This document shows, in pieces, positions 10,006 through 19,587 of a DNA stretch of 64,000 nucleotides. Position 1 is the stretch's first letter. Each line of letters begins with the position of its first letter. The notes under the pieces are model-generated. The model saw nothing but the letters and a program-made list of their open reading frames with translations. It was not told the DNA's origin and searched no databases. The DNA is from Paenibacillus polysaccharolyticus (GTDB lineage Bacteria > Bacillota > Bacilli > Paenibacillales > Paenibacillaceae), in the NCBI RefSeq assembly GCF_900102085.1, contig NZ_FMVM01000002.1:310001-374000 (forward strand), in the 5' to 3' direction. The position numbers were made by a program, and so were the translations under genes.

Positions 10006-10884
10006 ATGCGAATTATTCGATTTCTGGATGGAGAACAGAAGTGGCTGGCAGCCGTGACGGATGATGAACAAGCCTATCGTTTGCCACAGACCGATTTCAT
10101 GACCTTAATCTACCAAGCGAGAGAACAGGGCATTTCAACAGTCCAACTTGTTGAAAGCGCTTTTAAACCTGTAAACAAACTGACCGACGATTGGACAACC
10201 CTGCATATTGTCAACCCCATTGAAGCACCCGAAGTATGGGCAGCAGGTGTAACGTATCAGCGAAGCCGGGAAGCTCGTAATTATGAAGCAACGGATGGCA
10301 AGCTGGATGCGACTACCTTTTACGATAAAGTTTATGATGCAGAACGTCCGGAAATTTTTTTCAAATCCACAGCTGCTCGTACCATTGGACCCAATGAAGC
10401 GGTCACGCTACGCAGTGATTCCACATGGCAGATTCCAGAGCCCGAGCTTGGGCTTGTGCTTGCCGCTGATGGCAGCATTGTAGGATACATCGCAGGCAAT
10501 GACATGAGCTGCCGGGATATCGAAGGGGAGAACCCACTGTATCTGCCGCAGGCCAAAATATGGCGCAATTCTTGTTCTATCGGGCCAGCGATCCGGCTAG
10601 CGGAAACGGTGCAGAACCCCTATGACCTGAGCATTATTTGCGAGATCTATCGCAATGGAGAAGTCATTGTAAAAAGTGATGCTAGCACGAGTGAATTAAA
10701 CCGTAAGCTGGATGAACTGGTTTCGTTTTTGGCAAGAGACAATGACTTGTTCGACGGTACAGTACTTCTGACCGGTACTAATATTGTACCGCCAAATGAT
10801 TTTACACTTGAGCCAGGAGACCGTATCGAGATTTCAATCAGCAGCATCGGAACGCTAATTAATCCCGTTATTTCGAACTCGTGA
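10006..10884 (+). CDS. FAH-family protein, probable 2-keto-3-deoxy-D-pentonate dehydratase (XylX-like)
   Basis: The 292-residue protein belongs to the fumarylacetoacetate hydrolase family. The C-terminal domain has the metal-binding PEPELGLVL and the family segment GYIAGNDMSCRDIEGENPLY, ending GTLINPV. In Caulobacter crescentus XylX, a member of this family converts 2-keto-3-deoxy-D-xylonate to 2-oxoglutarate semialdehyde. Here it is followed by a semialdehyde dehydrogenase and a YjhG-type dehydratase, exactly the enzymes before and after that step, which supports the same role. Start ATG 10006 follows AGGAGG. L-arabinonate derivatives are an alternative substrate. Confidence 0.85.
   Translation: MRIIRFLDGEQKWLAAVTDDEQAYRLPQTDFMTLIYQAREQGISTVQLVESAFKPVNKLTDDWTTLHIVNPIEAPEVWAAGVTYQRSREARNYEATDGKLDATTFYDKVYDAERPEIFFKSTAARTIGPNEAVTLRSDSTWQIPEPELGLVLAADGSIVGYIAGNDMSCRDIEGENPLYLPQAKIWRNSCSIGPAIRLAETVQNPYDLSIICEIYRNGEVIVKSDASTSELNRKLDELVSFLARDNDLFDGTVLLTGTNIVPPNDFTLEPGDRIEISISSIGTLINPVISNS
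10152..10165. promoter_or_regulatory. Possible intragenic cre-like site
   Basis: TGAAAGCGCTTTTA matches the cre consensus TGWAANCGNTNWCA except at one position and contains the palindrome AAAGCGCTTT. It lies about 150 bp inside the first gene of the pentonate operon; intragenic cre sites occur in Bacillus xylose operons. Chance occurrence is possible. Confidence 0.3.
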
Positions 10885-10933
10885 CAATCCGACAATTCTA
10901 AATTCTAATGACTGATTAGAGAGGATGAAAACA

Positions 10934-12400
10934 ATGAGCACTTTTCAGTTAGAGCAGACCTATAGCAATTTTATTAATGGAGAATGGGTGAAAGCTGCCA
11001 GTGGAAAAACAGACGCTAGCATCAACCCGGCCAATCGAAATGAAGTGGTGGGGCATGTACCTGCATCTGGCGTGGAAGACCTGAATCAAGCCGTGACAGC
11101 AGCAAAAGCAGCGGCAAAGTCTTGGCGGAAGTTAACTGGCGCTGAACGAGGTGATTTTCTTTTTCAGGCGGCAAACGTACTGGAACGCAGAGCGAATGAA
11201 GTCGCAGAAGCGATGACGAGAGAAATGGGAAAAACGTTCCCTGAAGCCAAAGGAGAAACAATGCGCGGCGTCGCGATCTTAAGATATTACGCAGGTGAAG
11301 GCATGCGTAAAACGGGTGATGTCATTCCGTCCACAGACAGCGAAGCTCTAATGTTTACAACGCGTGTACCGCTTGGTGTTGTTGGTGTAATTGCACCGTG
11401 GAACTTCCCGGTAGCTATCCCGATCTGGAAAGCTGCACCTGCGTTGATCTACGGCAATACGGTTGTTTTGAAACCTGCACAGGAGACAGCGGTTACGGCA
11501 GCCAAAGTATTGGAATGTTTTGAAGAAGCAGGCCTTCCGGCTGGTGTTCTCAACCTGGTGTGTGGTAAAGGCTCGGTAATCGGTTCTGCAATGGCTGAAC
11601 ATCCAGATGTGAACGGGATTACGTTTACAGGCTCCAATGAAGTGGGTAAACGGGTCGGTGCTGCTGTACTTTCTCGGGGAGCCAAATATCAGCTTGAAAT
11701 GGGTGGCAAAAACCCGGTCATCATTGCAGCTGATGCTGACCTGGATTTGGCTGTGGAAGGAACGATTAGCGGTGGCCTGAAATCAACGGGTCAGAAATGC
11801 ACGGCGACCAGCCGCGTAATCATTGAACGAATAGTCTATGATGCTTTCAAGGAAAAGCTTCTGGCAAAAGTTGAGGAAATTCGTTTGGGCGATGGTATGT
11901 CTGGCGAGAGCTGGATGGGTCCATGCGCAAGTGAAGGACAGCTTAATACAGTCCTGAGTTACATTCAAAAAGGACAGGATGAGGGTGCAATACTATTAGC
12001 CGGAGGGAACAGACCGGACAGTCCTGAGCTTGCAGAAGGATTCTATGTACAGCCGACGGTATTTGAAGGTGTCGAATCCCATATGTCGATCGCTAGAGAA
12101 GAAATATTCGGCCCAGTGCTGGCCTTAATGCCTGTAGATTCCATTGAAGAAGCTATAGAGCTAGCCAATGATAGCGACTATGGATTAAGTGCTTCAATCT
12201 ATACACAAAACGTTGGATCGATGCTTTCGTTTATTCGTGATATGGACGCTGGACTTGTAAGAATTAATGCGGAAACAGCGGGTGTCGAGCTACAGGCTCC
12301 ATTTGGCGGGATGAAGATGTCCAGTTCCCATTCCAGAGAGCAAGGTCAGGCCGCTATTGAATTTTTCACCGCAATCAAAACCGTCTTCGTGAAATCTTAA
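10934..12400 (+). CDS. Aldehyde dehydrogenase, probable 2-oxoglutarate semialdehyde dehydrogenase
   Basis: The 488-residue NAD(P)-dependent aldehyde dehydrogenase is full length. The general base is E255 in LEMGGKNP and the catalytic thiol is C289 in GQKCTATS; the cofactor segment [10 protein letters not shown] and the active-site approach [10 protein letters not shown] are intact. The sequence resembles the Bacillus glucarate-pathway enzyme type that oxidises 2-oxoglutarate semialdehyde to 2-oxoglutarate. The start is set at ATG 10934 because AGAGAGGA is well spaced for it, whereas the in-frame ATG at 10925 overlaps that ribosome binding site. It lies between the FAH-family dehydratase and the sugar-acid dehydratase, giving the last step of a Weimberg-type route. 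Confidence 0.88.
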   Translation: MSTFQLEQTYSNFINGEWVKAASGKTDASINPANRNEVVGHVPASGVEDLNQAVTAAKAAAKSWRKLTGAERGDFLFQAANVLERRANEVAEAMTREMGKTFPEAKGETMRGVAILRYYAGEGMRKTGDVIPSTDSEALMFTTRVPLGVVGVIAPWNFPVAIPIWKAAPALIYGNTVVLKPAQETAVTAAKVLECFEEAGLPAGVLNLVCGKGSVIGSAMAEHPDVNGITFTGSNEVGKRVGAAVLSRGAKYQLEMGGKNPVIIAADADLDLAVEGTISGGLKSTGQKCTATSRVIIERIVYDAFKEKLLAKVEEIRLGDGMSGESWMGPCASEGQLNTVLSYIQKGQDEGAILLAGGNRPDSPELAEGFYVQPTVFEGVESHMSIAREEIFGPVLALMPVDSIEEAIELANDSDYGLSASIYTQNVGSMLSFIRDMDAGLVRINAETAGVELQAPFGGMKMSSSHSREQGQAAIEFFTAIKTVFVKS

Positions 12401-12418
12401 ACTGCGGGGAGAGATATC

Positions 12419-14416
12419 ATGTACGAACAGATTCGATCCATTATGGGTGAAAATTCGCCTGATCTGAGTAACAATCAATCTGACCTCTTCACGATTCAAG
12501 CCCATGCTCCCGGGGTGGAAGGGCGTCTGCCTCTAACCGATGATTTACTGCGAAATGCGCCAAGTGGCGACTTGTTCGGCATGTCCCAGAATGTTGGCAT
12601 GGGGTGGAAGCCTGGAGAGTTAAACGGCAAACAGTATCTGATTTTAAGTACGCAAGGTGGTATACGCAATGAGGATGGCAGTCCCACAGCACTCGGTTAT
12701 CATACGGGCCACTGGGAAGTTGGACTACTGATGAAAGCAGCGGCAGATGAATTGTCCAGCCGCGGCGGAATTCCGTTTGCCGGTTATGTCAGCGACCCCT
12801 GCGACGGCAGATCACAAGGAACAACCGGTATGTTCGACTCACTGCCATACCGAAATGATGCTGCGATGGTGTTTCGCCGATTGATTCGATCTTTGCCCAC
12901 ACGCAAAGGTGTGTTAGGCGTGGCGACATGTGACAAGGGACTGCCCGCAATGATGCTTGCTCTGGCGGGTATGCCGCAGCTGCCAGGTGTTATTGTTCCT
13001 GGCGGTGTAACTCTTCCGCCTACGGATGGAGAAGACGCCGGGAAAATTCAGACGATCGGTGCAAGGTACTCAAGCGGAGAGCTTTCACTGGAGATGGCAT
13101 CAGAGTTAGGTTGCCGGGCTTGTGCTACCCCGGGCGGAGGTTGTCAGTTTTTAGGAACAGCAGCCACAGCTCAGGTTGTAGCTGAGGCGATGGGAATGAC
13201 TGTGCCTCATGCTGCTCTAGCCCCTTCAGGGCAACCGATCTGGCTTGAGATGGCTCGGCAATCCTCACGTGCACTGATCCAGATGGAGACTCAAGGGTTG
13301 AGAATGGCGGACATTATCACCGATGCATCGATTCGTAATGCCATGGTCGTGCATGCAGCCTTCGGCGGATCTACCAATCTGCTTCTTCACATTCCTGCCA
13401 TTGCACATGCGGCCGGTTTAACCCTGCCCGATGTACAGGACTGGATTCAGGTCAATAAACATGTGCCGAGACTGGTGAGTGCGCTCCCCAATGGCCCCAT
13501 TTTCTACCCGACCATTCGGGTTTTTCAGGCCGGTGGTGTGCCAGAAGTTATGCTTCACCTTAGACGTCTTGGTTTGTTGGATGAAACTGTGAAGACGGTA
13601 ACAGGAACATCTCTGAGCCACGTCCTGGATTGGTGGGAGTCGTCCGAGCGTCGGCATGTTATACGAAAACAGTTGCAAGAGGTCGATGGCATCGATCCGG
13701 ACAGTGTCATTATGAGTGCGGAACACTCCCAGCGGCTGGGCATTTCCTCTACTGTGACATTTCCAACGGGCAATATTGCTCCCGAAGGCTCTGTTATCAA
13801 ATCTACGTCCATTGACCCGGATGTACTCGATGAACAAGGAGTATATCGTCACAAGGGGTTGGCCAAGGTATTTACCACTGAACGTGAAGCCATCCGTGCA
13901 ATTAAAACAGGTGGAATAGTCGCGGGTGATATTATAGTCCTGCTTGGACGTGGGCCATCTGGAACAGGGATGGAGGAAACGTATCAACTTACTTCTGCAC
14001 TTAAACATCTTTCCTTTGGAAAACATGTTTCGCTCATAACCGATGCCCGCTTCTCCGGTGTATCTACCGGTGCATGCATTGGTCATGTTGGACCGGAAGC
14101 GCTTGCCGGCGGTCCCATCGGAAAGTTGCGAAACGGTGATTTAATTGACATTGTCGTAGATCGGAGCACGCTGGATGGAAGTGTTAATTTTGTCGGAGCG
14201 GAAGGGATCGAAGTTTCTCCCGAAGAAGGAGCATTGATCCTGGCACAGCGGCCTTTTCATCCGGATATGCGACCAGACCAAGCACTGCCTGACGATACAC
14301 GCTTGTGGGCAGCGCTGCAATCGGTCAGTGGAGGCACCTGGAGAGGCAATATATACGATGTAGACCGCATCATAACTGCACTTGAGGCTGGCAAAAAGGC
14401 GCTCGGTTGGAACTGA
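12419..14416 (+). CDS. IlvD/Edd-family sugar-acid dehydratase, YjhG/YagF type (probable D-xylonate dehydratase)
   Basis: The 665-residue enzyme is of the long YjhG/YagF type rather than the shorter IlvD type. Three cysteines at family iron-sulfur positions are visible: C128 in [10 protein letters not shown]171 in ATCDKGLP and C242 in GGGCQFLGT. The C-terminal half has [17 protein letters not shown] and the [20 protein letters not shown] segment. E. coli YjhG and YagF dehydrate D-xylonate to 2-keto-3-deoxy-D-xylonate. The gene is 18 bp downstream of the aldehyde dehydrogenase, behind GGGGAGAG. Substrate assignment rests on family and operon. No pentose dehydrogenase or lactonase is in the window. 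Confidence 0.88.
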   Translation: MYEQIRSIMGENSPDLSNNQSDLFTIQAHAPGVEGRLPLTDDLLRNAPSGDLFGMSQNVGMGWKPGELNGKQYLILSTQGGIRNEDGSPTALGYHTGHWEVGLLMKAAADELSSRGGIPFAGYVSDPCDGRSQGTTGMFDSLPYRNDAAMVFRRLIRSLPTRKGVLGVATCDKGLPAMMLALAGMPQLPGVIVPGGVTLPPTDGEDAGKIQTIGARYSSGELSLEMASELGCRACATPGGGCQFLGTAATAQVVAEAMGMTVPHAALAPSGQPIWLEMARQSSRALIQMETQGLRMADIITDASIRNAMVVHAAFGGSTNLLLHIPAIAHAAGLTLPDVQDWIQVNKHVPRLVSALPNGPIFYPTIRVFQAGGVPEVMLHLRRLGLLDETVKTVTGTSLSHVLDWWESSERRHVIRKQLQEVDGIDPDSVIMSAEHSQRLGISSTVTFPTGNIAPEGSVIKSTSIDPDVLDEQGVYRHKGLAKVFTTEREAIRAIKTGGIVAGDIIVLLGRGPSGTGMEETYQLTSALKHLSFGKHVSLITDARFSGVSTGACIGHVGPEALAGGPIGKLRNGDLIDIVVDRSTLDGSVNFVGAEGIEVSPEEGALILAQRPFHPDMRPDQALPDDTRLWAALQSVSGGTWRGNIYDVDRIITALEAGKKALGWN

Positions 14417-14497
14417 GGCTCTGCAATCAACGCATTCTTTTACCATGTGCTAGCCAGCAATGTTTCATAGCTATTACTTTTACCGGAGGTTGCTTTC

Positions 14498-16096
14498 ATG
14501 AATACAACCACAACCATGATTACCAATCCGATCCTCACCGGCTTTCATCCCGATCCTTCCATATGCCGGGCAGGAGAAGATTATTATATTGCCACATCCA
14601 CCTTCGAGTGGTTCCCAGGTGTCCGCATTCATCACTCCAAGGATTTAGTTCACTGGCGTGCGTTACCTTCACCATTGACGCGAAAATCCCAGTTAAACAT
14701 GGAGGGGAATATCAACTCTGGAGGCGTATGGGCACCTTGTCTCAGCTATGATCACGGTATGTTTTATCTGATATATACGGATGTGAAGAGTAGAATAGGT
14801 GCTTTTAAAGATACTCACAACTACCTCGTGACCGCAACAAATATCGAAGGGCCATGGTCTGAACCAATCTATCTGAACAGCAGCGGCTTTGATCCTTCTC
14901 TGTTTCATGATGAAGATGGACGTAAGTGGCTGGTAAACATGATTTGGGATCATCGTAAGGGCAAAAACCGCTTTGCAGGTATTGTACTTCAGGAGTATTC
15001 GGTTCAGGAGCAGAAGCTGGTCGGAAGTGCTATCAACATTTTTAAAGGAACAGAACTGGGACTGACAGAGGCACCGCATCTGTATAAACACAATGGTTAT
15101 TATTATTTAGTAACCGCTGAAGGCGGAACAGGTTATGAGCATGCTGTGACGGTTGCCCGTTCACGTACATTACAAGGCCCGTATGAAGTCGATCCGCACA
15201 ATCCGATCCTCACATCACACGGAAGAACGGATTTACCACTGCAAAAGGCAGGTCACGGAAGTCTCGTCGAGACGCACACGGGCGAATGGTACATGGCACA
15301 TCTGGTGGGCAGACCTGTTCAGGAAAAACACTGTATCCTTGGACGTGAAACGGCTCTGCAGCGCTGTACGTGGAGCGAGGATGGGTGGTTAAGGCTTGCA
15401 AGCGGGGATCGATATCCAGAACTTCAAGTGCCCGCACCGAATATAAAGCCTCAGCCGTTTGAACCGTCAGCGGAGATGGACCACTTTGATCAGAGCGAGC
15501 TTCGTAACGACTGGAACACTCTTCGTATCCCGCCCGACGAAAATTGGCTTACATTGAAGGAACGTCCTGGCTACCTACGTTTGTATGGGATGGAATCCAT
15601 GAGTTCAACACACCGACAAAGCATGCTTGCTCGCAGACTTGATGCTTTTAAGTGTGAAGCTGCAACGTGTCTGGAATTCGAACCGGATCATCCGCAGCAG
15701 ATGGCTGGACTGATCCTCTATTACGATACGCAGGATTACCTTTACCTTAGGGTGACGTATCAAGAAGAAAAAGGACTATGCCTTGGGATCCTTCAGTCTA
15801 AATATGGAGTGTATGATGAGCTCTTGGAGGAAGACGTTCCGCTTCCGCTTCAGACAGGTAACCCGATCCGCTTAAAAGTAGTCGTTCACCATGATCGTGC
15901 CTGCTTCTACTATGCGTTAGAAGAGCGCGAAGCATCATGGACTCAGGTCGGTGAGTGGACGGATATTACGCATTTATGCGATGAATCCCCGGAATACATC
16001 CGGTTCACGGGTACTTATATTGGTCTTTGTGTGCAGGATCTCGGTGGAACCCGAAGACATGCTGATTTTGATTATTTTCGTTATTCCACATCATAG
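14498..16096 (+). CDS. xynB: GH43 beta-xylosidase
   Basis: The 532-residue protein matches the XynB type of GH43 (subfamily 11-like) over its full length. The opening NPILTGFHPDPSICRAGEDY contains the general base D19. The pKa-modulating aspartate is probably in SGFDPSLFHDEDGRKWLVN, and the general acid is the glutamate of LTEAPHLYK. The C-terminal 200 residues form the beta-sandwich typical of XynB, with PEYIRFTGTYIGLCVQD near the end. It has no signal peptide, so it cleaves imported xylo-oligosaccharides. It lies 81 bp after the xylonate dehydratase gene, behind CGGAGG, and links the operon to xylan use. Some enzymes of the subfamily also have arabinofuranosidase activity. Confidence 0.92.
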   Translation: MNTTTTMITNPILTGFHPDPSICRAGEDYYIATSTFEWFPGVRIHHSKDLVHWRALPSPLTRKSQLNMEGNINSGGVWAPCLSYDHGMFYLIYTDVKSRIGAFKDTHNYLVTATNIEGPWSEPIYLNSSGFDPSLFHDEDGRKWLVNMIWDHRKGKNRFAGIVLQEYSVQEQKLVGSAINIFKGTELGLTEAPHLYKHNGYYYLVTAEGGTGYEHAVTVARSRTLQGPYEVDPHNPILTSHGRTDLPLQKAGHGSLVETHTGEWYMAHLVGRPVQEKHCILGRETALQRCTWSEDGWLRLASGDRYPELQVPAPNIKPQPFEPSAEMDHFDQSELRNDWNTLRIPPDENWLTLKERPGYLRLYGMESMSSTHRQSMLARRLDAFKCEAATCLEFEPDHPQQMAGLILYYDTQDYLYLRVTYQEEKGLCLGILQSKYGVYDELLEEDVPLPLQTGNPIRLKVVVHHDRACFYYALEEREASWTQVGEWTDITHLCDESPEYIRFTGTYIGLCVQDLGGTRRHADFDYFRYSTS

Positions 16097-16105
16097 ATAA
16101 TGAAG

Positions 16106-16141
16106 AAGATGGCTCCTGTTTTCACGGGGGGCCATCTTTTA
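16106..16141 (+). terminator. Terminator of the pentonate/xylosidase operon
   Basis: AAGATGGC (16106-16113) pairs with GCCATCTT (16131-16138), extended by CTCC/GGGG pairing, followed by TTTTAGG. Confidence 0.8.
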
Positions 16142-16182
16142 GGTTTAGAGACATAATTTTATAAAAGGTAGCCTGACTTTAA

Positions 16183-17751
16183 CTAGTTCGCGTGATACAT
16201 AGAGTTCAGGTATTGTAGAATCTGTGCGCTGTCCTCAATGGAAGTGCGTAATGCGATGTAGCCATCAGGACGAATCAATAAAAGTGTCTCGCTTGTAATA
16301 TCGTACATTTTATAGGCATTACCTGCTGCGTCAATAATGCATTCTTCCCCTTCAACATGTGATGGTACAATGCAGTGCGTATGGAGTTCATCAAAAGTGA
16401 AGTCCATTAGAGAAAGGTGGTCTGTACGGTTTACAAAAGCGAAAAGAGTCCAGTGTGGACCGCGCAAAAGGTCAAAGACATCTCCTGTGAACTCAGCACT
16501 TTGCAGACCCTTGGCATTAGGAGCACGATCTCCAGGCATTGAACGGGTAACATTGGCTTGATGAGAGGGGAGGGTAAGAGAACTTGAACGATAAGAAATA
16601 AGAAGTCCGCTCGTTAGATCATCGGATACGGTACTTAAGGATTGGGATAATGCTCCACGTTCAGTCGCTGTCCCTAGAATCGCTCCCATTTTTTTGGTGC
16701 TATCCTCAAGCACCGCTTTTGCTACGGGACGACGTTCCTCATTATAGGTGTCAAGCAAGGTGGTGTTTGCTCCGCGTATGACGGATTCCAGTTTCCATCC
16801 TAGGTTGTAGGCATCCTGTATCCCGGTATTCATGCCTTGCCCTCCGGCTGGTGAGTGAACATGCGCGGCGTCTCCGGCAAGAAAAACCCGACCGTTGCGG
16901 TAAGATTCAACCATTCGCACGTTGATCCGGTAGATAGATAGCCAGGAGGCATCGATAAACTGAACATGCCCAGCACCTGCCCGACGGTTAAACATATCCT
17001 GATACACTTCTAACGATGGCTTTTCCGGTTCCTTAATCTCTGACGGAATGGTAGCTTGCAGTTGCCAAATATCAGATTTAGGTAATGGCGTTACTCCGAC
17101 CATCCCCTCCGGCGAAGTCCAGATATGGATATGATCACGATCCAGTCCTTCCAAACGCACATCGCCAAGATACCAGCGTTCATGATCGTGTGTATTCCCA
17201 ACCAATGGATGATGGATAAATTTGCGAACACTACTTTTACCACCATCAGCGCCAACCACATAACGGGCATGAATTTGCTCTTTTCCTTCTGATGTATTCA
17301 CTGTTACCAGTACACCCTCCAAGTCTTGAACAAGTCCTACGGCTTCCCTATCCAACTCCACTTTACCGCCAAACATCTCATATCGGTCACGTAATGCCTT
17401 TTCCACATCAAATTGAGCAATCCAGACCGGATCTGGATAGGGTGATCCCAGTTCAGCGCTGGCCGCAACGGTAATAGAGGGCTTAACTATACTTCTGCCA
17501 TCCTCATTGTAATAGCGCACAGGTAAATCCACGACACCTGTGTCCATAATGTAACGAACGGCTTTCAAATCATCAACGACTTCAAGCGAACGGGGCTGAA
17601 TTCCTTTGGCACGGGACGCTATGTTATACGAAGTGCTTCGTTCGATAATCCGATGGTCTACGTTTCGACGGGCAAGGTCGCAGGCAAGTGTCAGCCCTGT
17701 AGGCCCAGCCCCGACAATAAGAACATCAACAAAAGACTGTGGCGTGTTCAT
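16183..17751 (-). CDS. FAD-dependent aromatic monooxygenase (PHBH-type)
   Basis: The 522-residue flavoprotein belongs to the group A (para-hydroxybenzoate hydroxylase fold) monooxygenases. The dinucleotide motif is GAGPTG (residues 14-19), the DG motif is VVGADGGKSSVR, and the second FAD motif is FLAGDAAHVHSPAGGQGMN. The C-terminal thioredoxin-like domain seen in polyketide hydroxylases such as RdmE and PgaE is present. The probable role is hydroxylation of an aromatic compound, either catabolic or for antibiotic inactivation; the substrate cannot be read. It is divergent from a TetR gene with a palindromic operator in between. GTTAATTCCTCCTTG upstream gives a strong ribosome binding site on the minus strand. 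Confidence 0.85.
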   Translation of the reverse strand: MNTPQSFVDVLIVGAGPTGLTLACDLARRNVDHRIIERSTSYNIASRAKGIQPRSLEVVDDLKAVRYIMDTGVVDLPVRYYNEDGRSIVKPSITVAASAELGSPYPDPVWIAQFDVEKALRDRYEMFGGKVELDREAVGLVQDLEGVLVTVNTSEGKEQIHARYVVGADGGKSSVRKFIHHPLVGNTHDHERWYLGDVRLEGLDRDHIHIWTSPEGMVGVTPLPKSDIWQLQATIPSEIKEPEKPSLEVYQDMFNRRAGAGHVQFIDASWLSIYRINVRMVESYRNGRVFLAGDAAHVHSPAGGQGMNTGIQDAYNLGWKLESVIRGANTTLLDTYNEERRPVAKAVLEDSTKKMGAILGTATERGALSQSLSTVSDDLTSGLLISYRSSSLTLPSHQANVTRSMPGDRAPNAKGLQSAEFTGDVFDLLRGPHWTLFAFVNRTDHLSLMDFTFDELHTHCIVPSHVEGEECIIDAAGNAYKMYDITSETLLLIRPDGYIALRTSIEDSAQILQYLNSMYHAN

Positions 17752-17797
17752 AAGTTAATTCCTCCTTGATCATGGATCGGGATAGGTTATATAAAAT

Positions 17798-17821
17798 AAA
17801 CTACACCGTGCAGTGTAGTTT
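17798..17821. promoter_or_regulatory. TetR-type palindromic operator
   Basis: AAACTACAC and GTGTAGTTT form a perfect 9-bp inverted repeat around CGTGCA. It lies between the divergent monooxygenase and TetR genes. On the minus strand TTTACA at 17821-17826 could be the -35 box, placing the operator in the core promoter of the monooxygenase. Confidence 0.7.
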
Positions 17822-17872
17822 GTAAAGAGGAACTCATTTTTGATAGTATAGTTATAGGGGGGAAGCTTAAGG

Positions 17873-18520
17873 ATGAATACTACGGAAAACAAAAAAGTCC
17901 GCAAAGGCTCTTCTGACAAAAGAGCGAAAATTATTGCGGCGGCACGAGACTTGTTTCTCTCAGATGGGTTTGATCGTTCCAGCGTCGATGCGGTCGCAGC
18001 TAAAGCAGGTGTTTCGAAAAGAACAGTTTATGATTATTACGGTGACAAACAAAACTTGTTGCTTGCTGTTGTGGAAGAAACGAGTTGGGCGGTTTTGGAC
18101 ATGATCAAACAAGGAATAACAGACTACCTCTCGGAATTCGAGGATCTGGAGCAGGCTCTTATCTTGTTCTGTGAACAATTCGTAGCTTCAGCGAACGGTT
18201 CTTCTGATTACAGTGCTTTGATCCGTCTGGTTACGATGGAAGAAGCCAACCTACCCATCTCTTTTATAGAAAAGTTAGACAACGCAACGGAAGAGGGGAT
18301 GATCAGGAGGTTTGCGGAGTTTGGAGAAAACGGACTGCTTGATGTGCCCGATCCCGAACTGGCTACAAAGCATTTTGCCGCATTAACGTTTTTGATGGTA
18401 TTTAATCAACCGAAAAAAATCGGAAATGTTCAGGATGAACAAACCAAGCGAATCATCACTGAAGGGGTACGTGTCTTTCTTCGCGCCTATGGGCAACACA
18501 CCATTTATTATAAAAAATGA
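17873..18520 (+). CDS. TetR/AcrR-family transcriptional regulator
   Basis: The 215-residue protein has an N-terminal TetR helix-turn-helix (ARDLFLSDGFDRSSVDAVAA then AGVSKRTVYDYYGDKQNLLL) and a TetR_C-type all-helical ligand domain. Start ATG 17873 follows GGGGGGAAG. It is divergent from the FAD monooxygenase and shares a perfect inverted-repeat operator with it, so it probably represses that gene and itself, released by the monooxygenase substrate or a related aromatic compound. Confidence 0.9.
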   Translation: MNTTENKKVRKGSSDKRAKIIAAARDLFLSDGFDRSSVDAVAAKAGVSKRTVYDYYGDKQNLLLAVVEETSWAVLDMIKQGITDYLSEFEDLEQALILFCEQFVASANGSSDYSALIRLVTMEEANLPISFIEKLDNATEEGMIRRFAEFGENGLLDVPDPELATKHFAALTFLMVFNQPKKIGNVQDEQTKRIITEGVRVFLRAYGQHTIYYKK

Positions 18521-18579
18521 AGAATTGTCCTGATCGTTGGGTTCACTTTTTAAAGAATTACATTCTGGAGGGAGTACAT

Positions 18580-18933
18580 ATGAAGCAATACAAAGTGATT
18601 CACCCGCATAAGTCCAATTATCCTGACCCTATTGTTCTGGCTAAGGGAGATATTGTTCATTATGGAGAGGAAGATACTGAATTTCCGAACTGGATTTTTT
18701 GTGAATCTATCAAGTCTAAAAAGCGTGGCTGGGTACCCAAGCAAATACTGAGCACACCGAATGAAGAACTGATAGCAAAAGTAAAGGAGGACTATGCTGC
18801 ATATGAATTGAACGTGACTCCTGGTATGATCGTACTGAAAGAATTTGAGCTGAACGAATGGAGTCTTGTGCACACGACTGAAGGTGAGAAGGGGTGGGTA
18901 CCTAATAAAGTTATCACCCCATTAAAACAATGA
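18580..18933 (+). CDS. Small tandem bacterial SH3-like domain protein
   Basis: The 117-residue protein consists of two SH3-like repeats of about 55 residues, each ending in the same turn: KKRGWVPKQIL and GEKGWVPNKVI. It has no signal peptide or membrane segment, so a cytoplasmic binding role is likely; the partner is unknown. The start at 18580 is chosen because CTGGAGGGAG precedes it; the open frame upstream has no ribosome binding site and overlaps the TetR stop codon. It may be read through from the TetR gene, 59 bp upstream. Confidence 0.8.
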   Translation: MKQYKVIHPHKSNYPDPIVLAKGDIVHYGEEDTEFPNWIFCESIKSKKRGWVPKQILSTPNEELIAKVKEDYAAYELNVTPGMIVLKEFELNEWSLVHTTEGEKGWVPNKVITPLKQ

Positions 18934-18981
18934 CCCGTTGGGTTCTACGTCATTCTGGAACAACCCATTTCTTCACAAAGA

Positions 18982-19545
18982 TTACCTACGCATGGTTAGC
19001 CATTCCGATTGCAAAATCGCGTATTGATACTCATCGATCCAATGACCTTTGGACATGTAATTTTCGAGCAAATGTCCTTCGCGTCTCATGCCCAAACGTT
19101 CCAGAACGTGAATAGACTTTGTGTTACGCACATCGGAAAAAGCGATCAATTTATGTTTGTTCAGTGTACCGAAAACATAGTCAAGTAGGGCACAAAGTGC
19201 TTCATGCATATATCCTTTACCTTGATGCTCAGGCGCAAGAGTAAATCCAAGCTCGACAATTCGAGGTTCGGCTCCAATTGTATGAATCGCACAATCTCCG
19301 ATAATCTGATCAGACGCAGCCAAAGCAACCGCATATTGAAACCACCTACCCGGCTGATCAGGGGAAGATTCTAATTGACGGCCGACAAATGATTCTGCAT
19401 CTTCAATCGTATAATTTTCCCAGGATTGAAAACGAGCAATATCGGGATTAGAGCGGTACTGATAGAAGGACTGAACGTCTTGCATGCCGAACTTTCGAAT
19501 CACGAGACGCTCCGAAACGGCAAATACTTCTTTCGATTTCTCCAT
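18982..19545 (-). CDS. GNAT-family N-acetyltransferase (RimJ/RimL type)
   Basis: The 187-residue protein has the RimJ/RimL-type GNAT layout: opening SERLVIRKFGMQDVQSFYQY, the beta4 segment PRIVELGFTLAPEHQGKGYM with the acetyl-CoA pyrophosphate loop (Q-G-K-G-Y), and the late KHKLIAFSDVRNTKSIHVLERLG split here over the conserved N-x-x-S motif. The acceptor is unknown. The start is uncertain: ATG 19545 has TGAGG eight bases upstream, while ATG 19560 adds five residues with a weaker site. It converges on the SH3-like gene. Confidence 0.85.
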   Translation of the reverse strand: MEKSKEVFAVSERLVIRKFGMQDVQSFYQYRSNPDIARFQSWENYTIEDAESFVGRQLESSPDQPGRWFQYAVALAASDQIIGDCAIHTIGAEPRIVELGFTLAPEHQGKGYMHEALCALLDYVFGTLNKHKLIAFSDVRNTKSIHVLERLGMRREGHLLENYMSKGHWIDEYQYAILQSEWLTMRR

Positions 19546-19587
19546 TTTATAAAACCTCATTTATTCTCTTCGAATTTTTGCTTTTCA

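Noticed and set aside
13418..14086. 222-codon open frame on the minus strand
   Set aside because: Antisense to the sugar-acid dehydratase, low-complexity composition, no domain or start signal.
16183..17751. Tetracycline- or rifampicin-inactivating monooxygenase call
   Set aside because: The fold is shared by many aromatic hydroxylases, and nothing in the visible sequence separates the resistance enzymes from catabolic ones.
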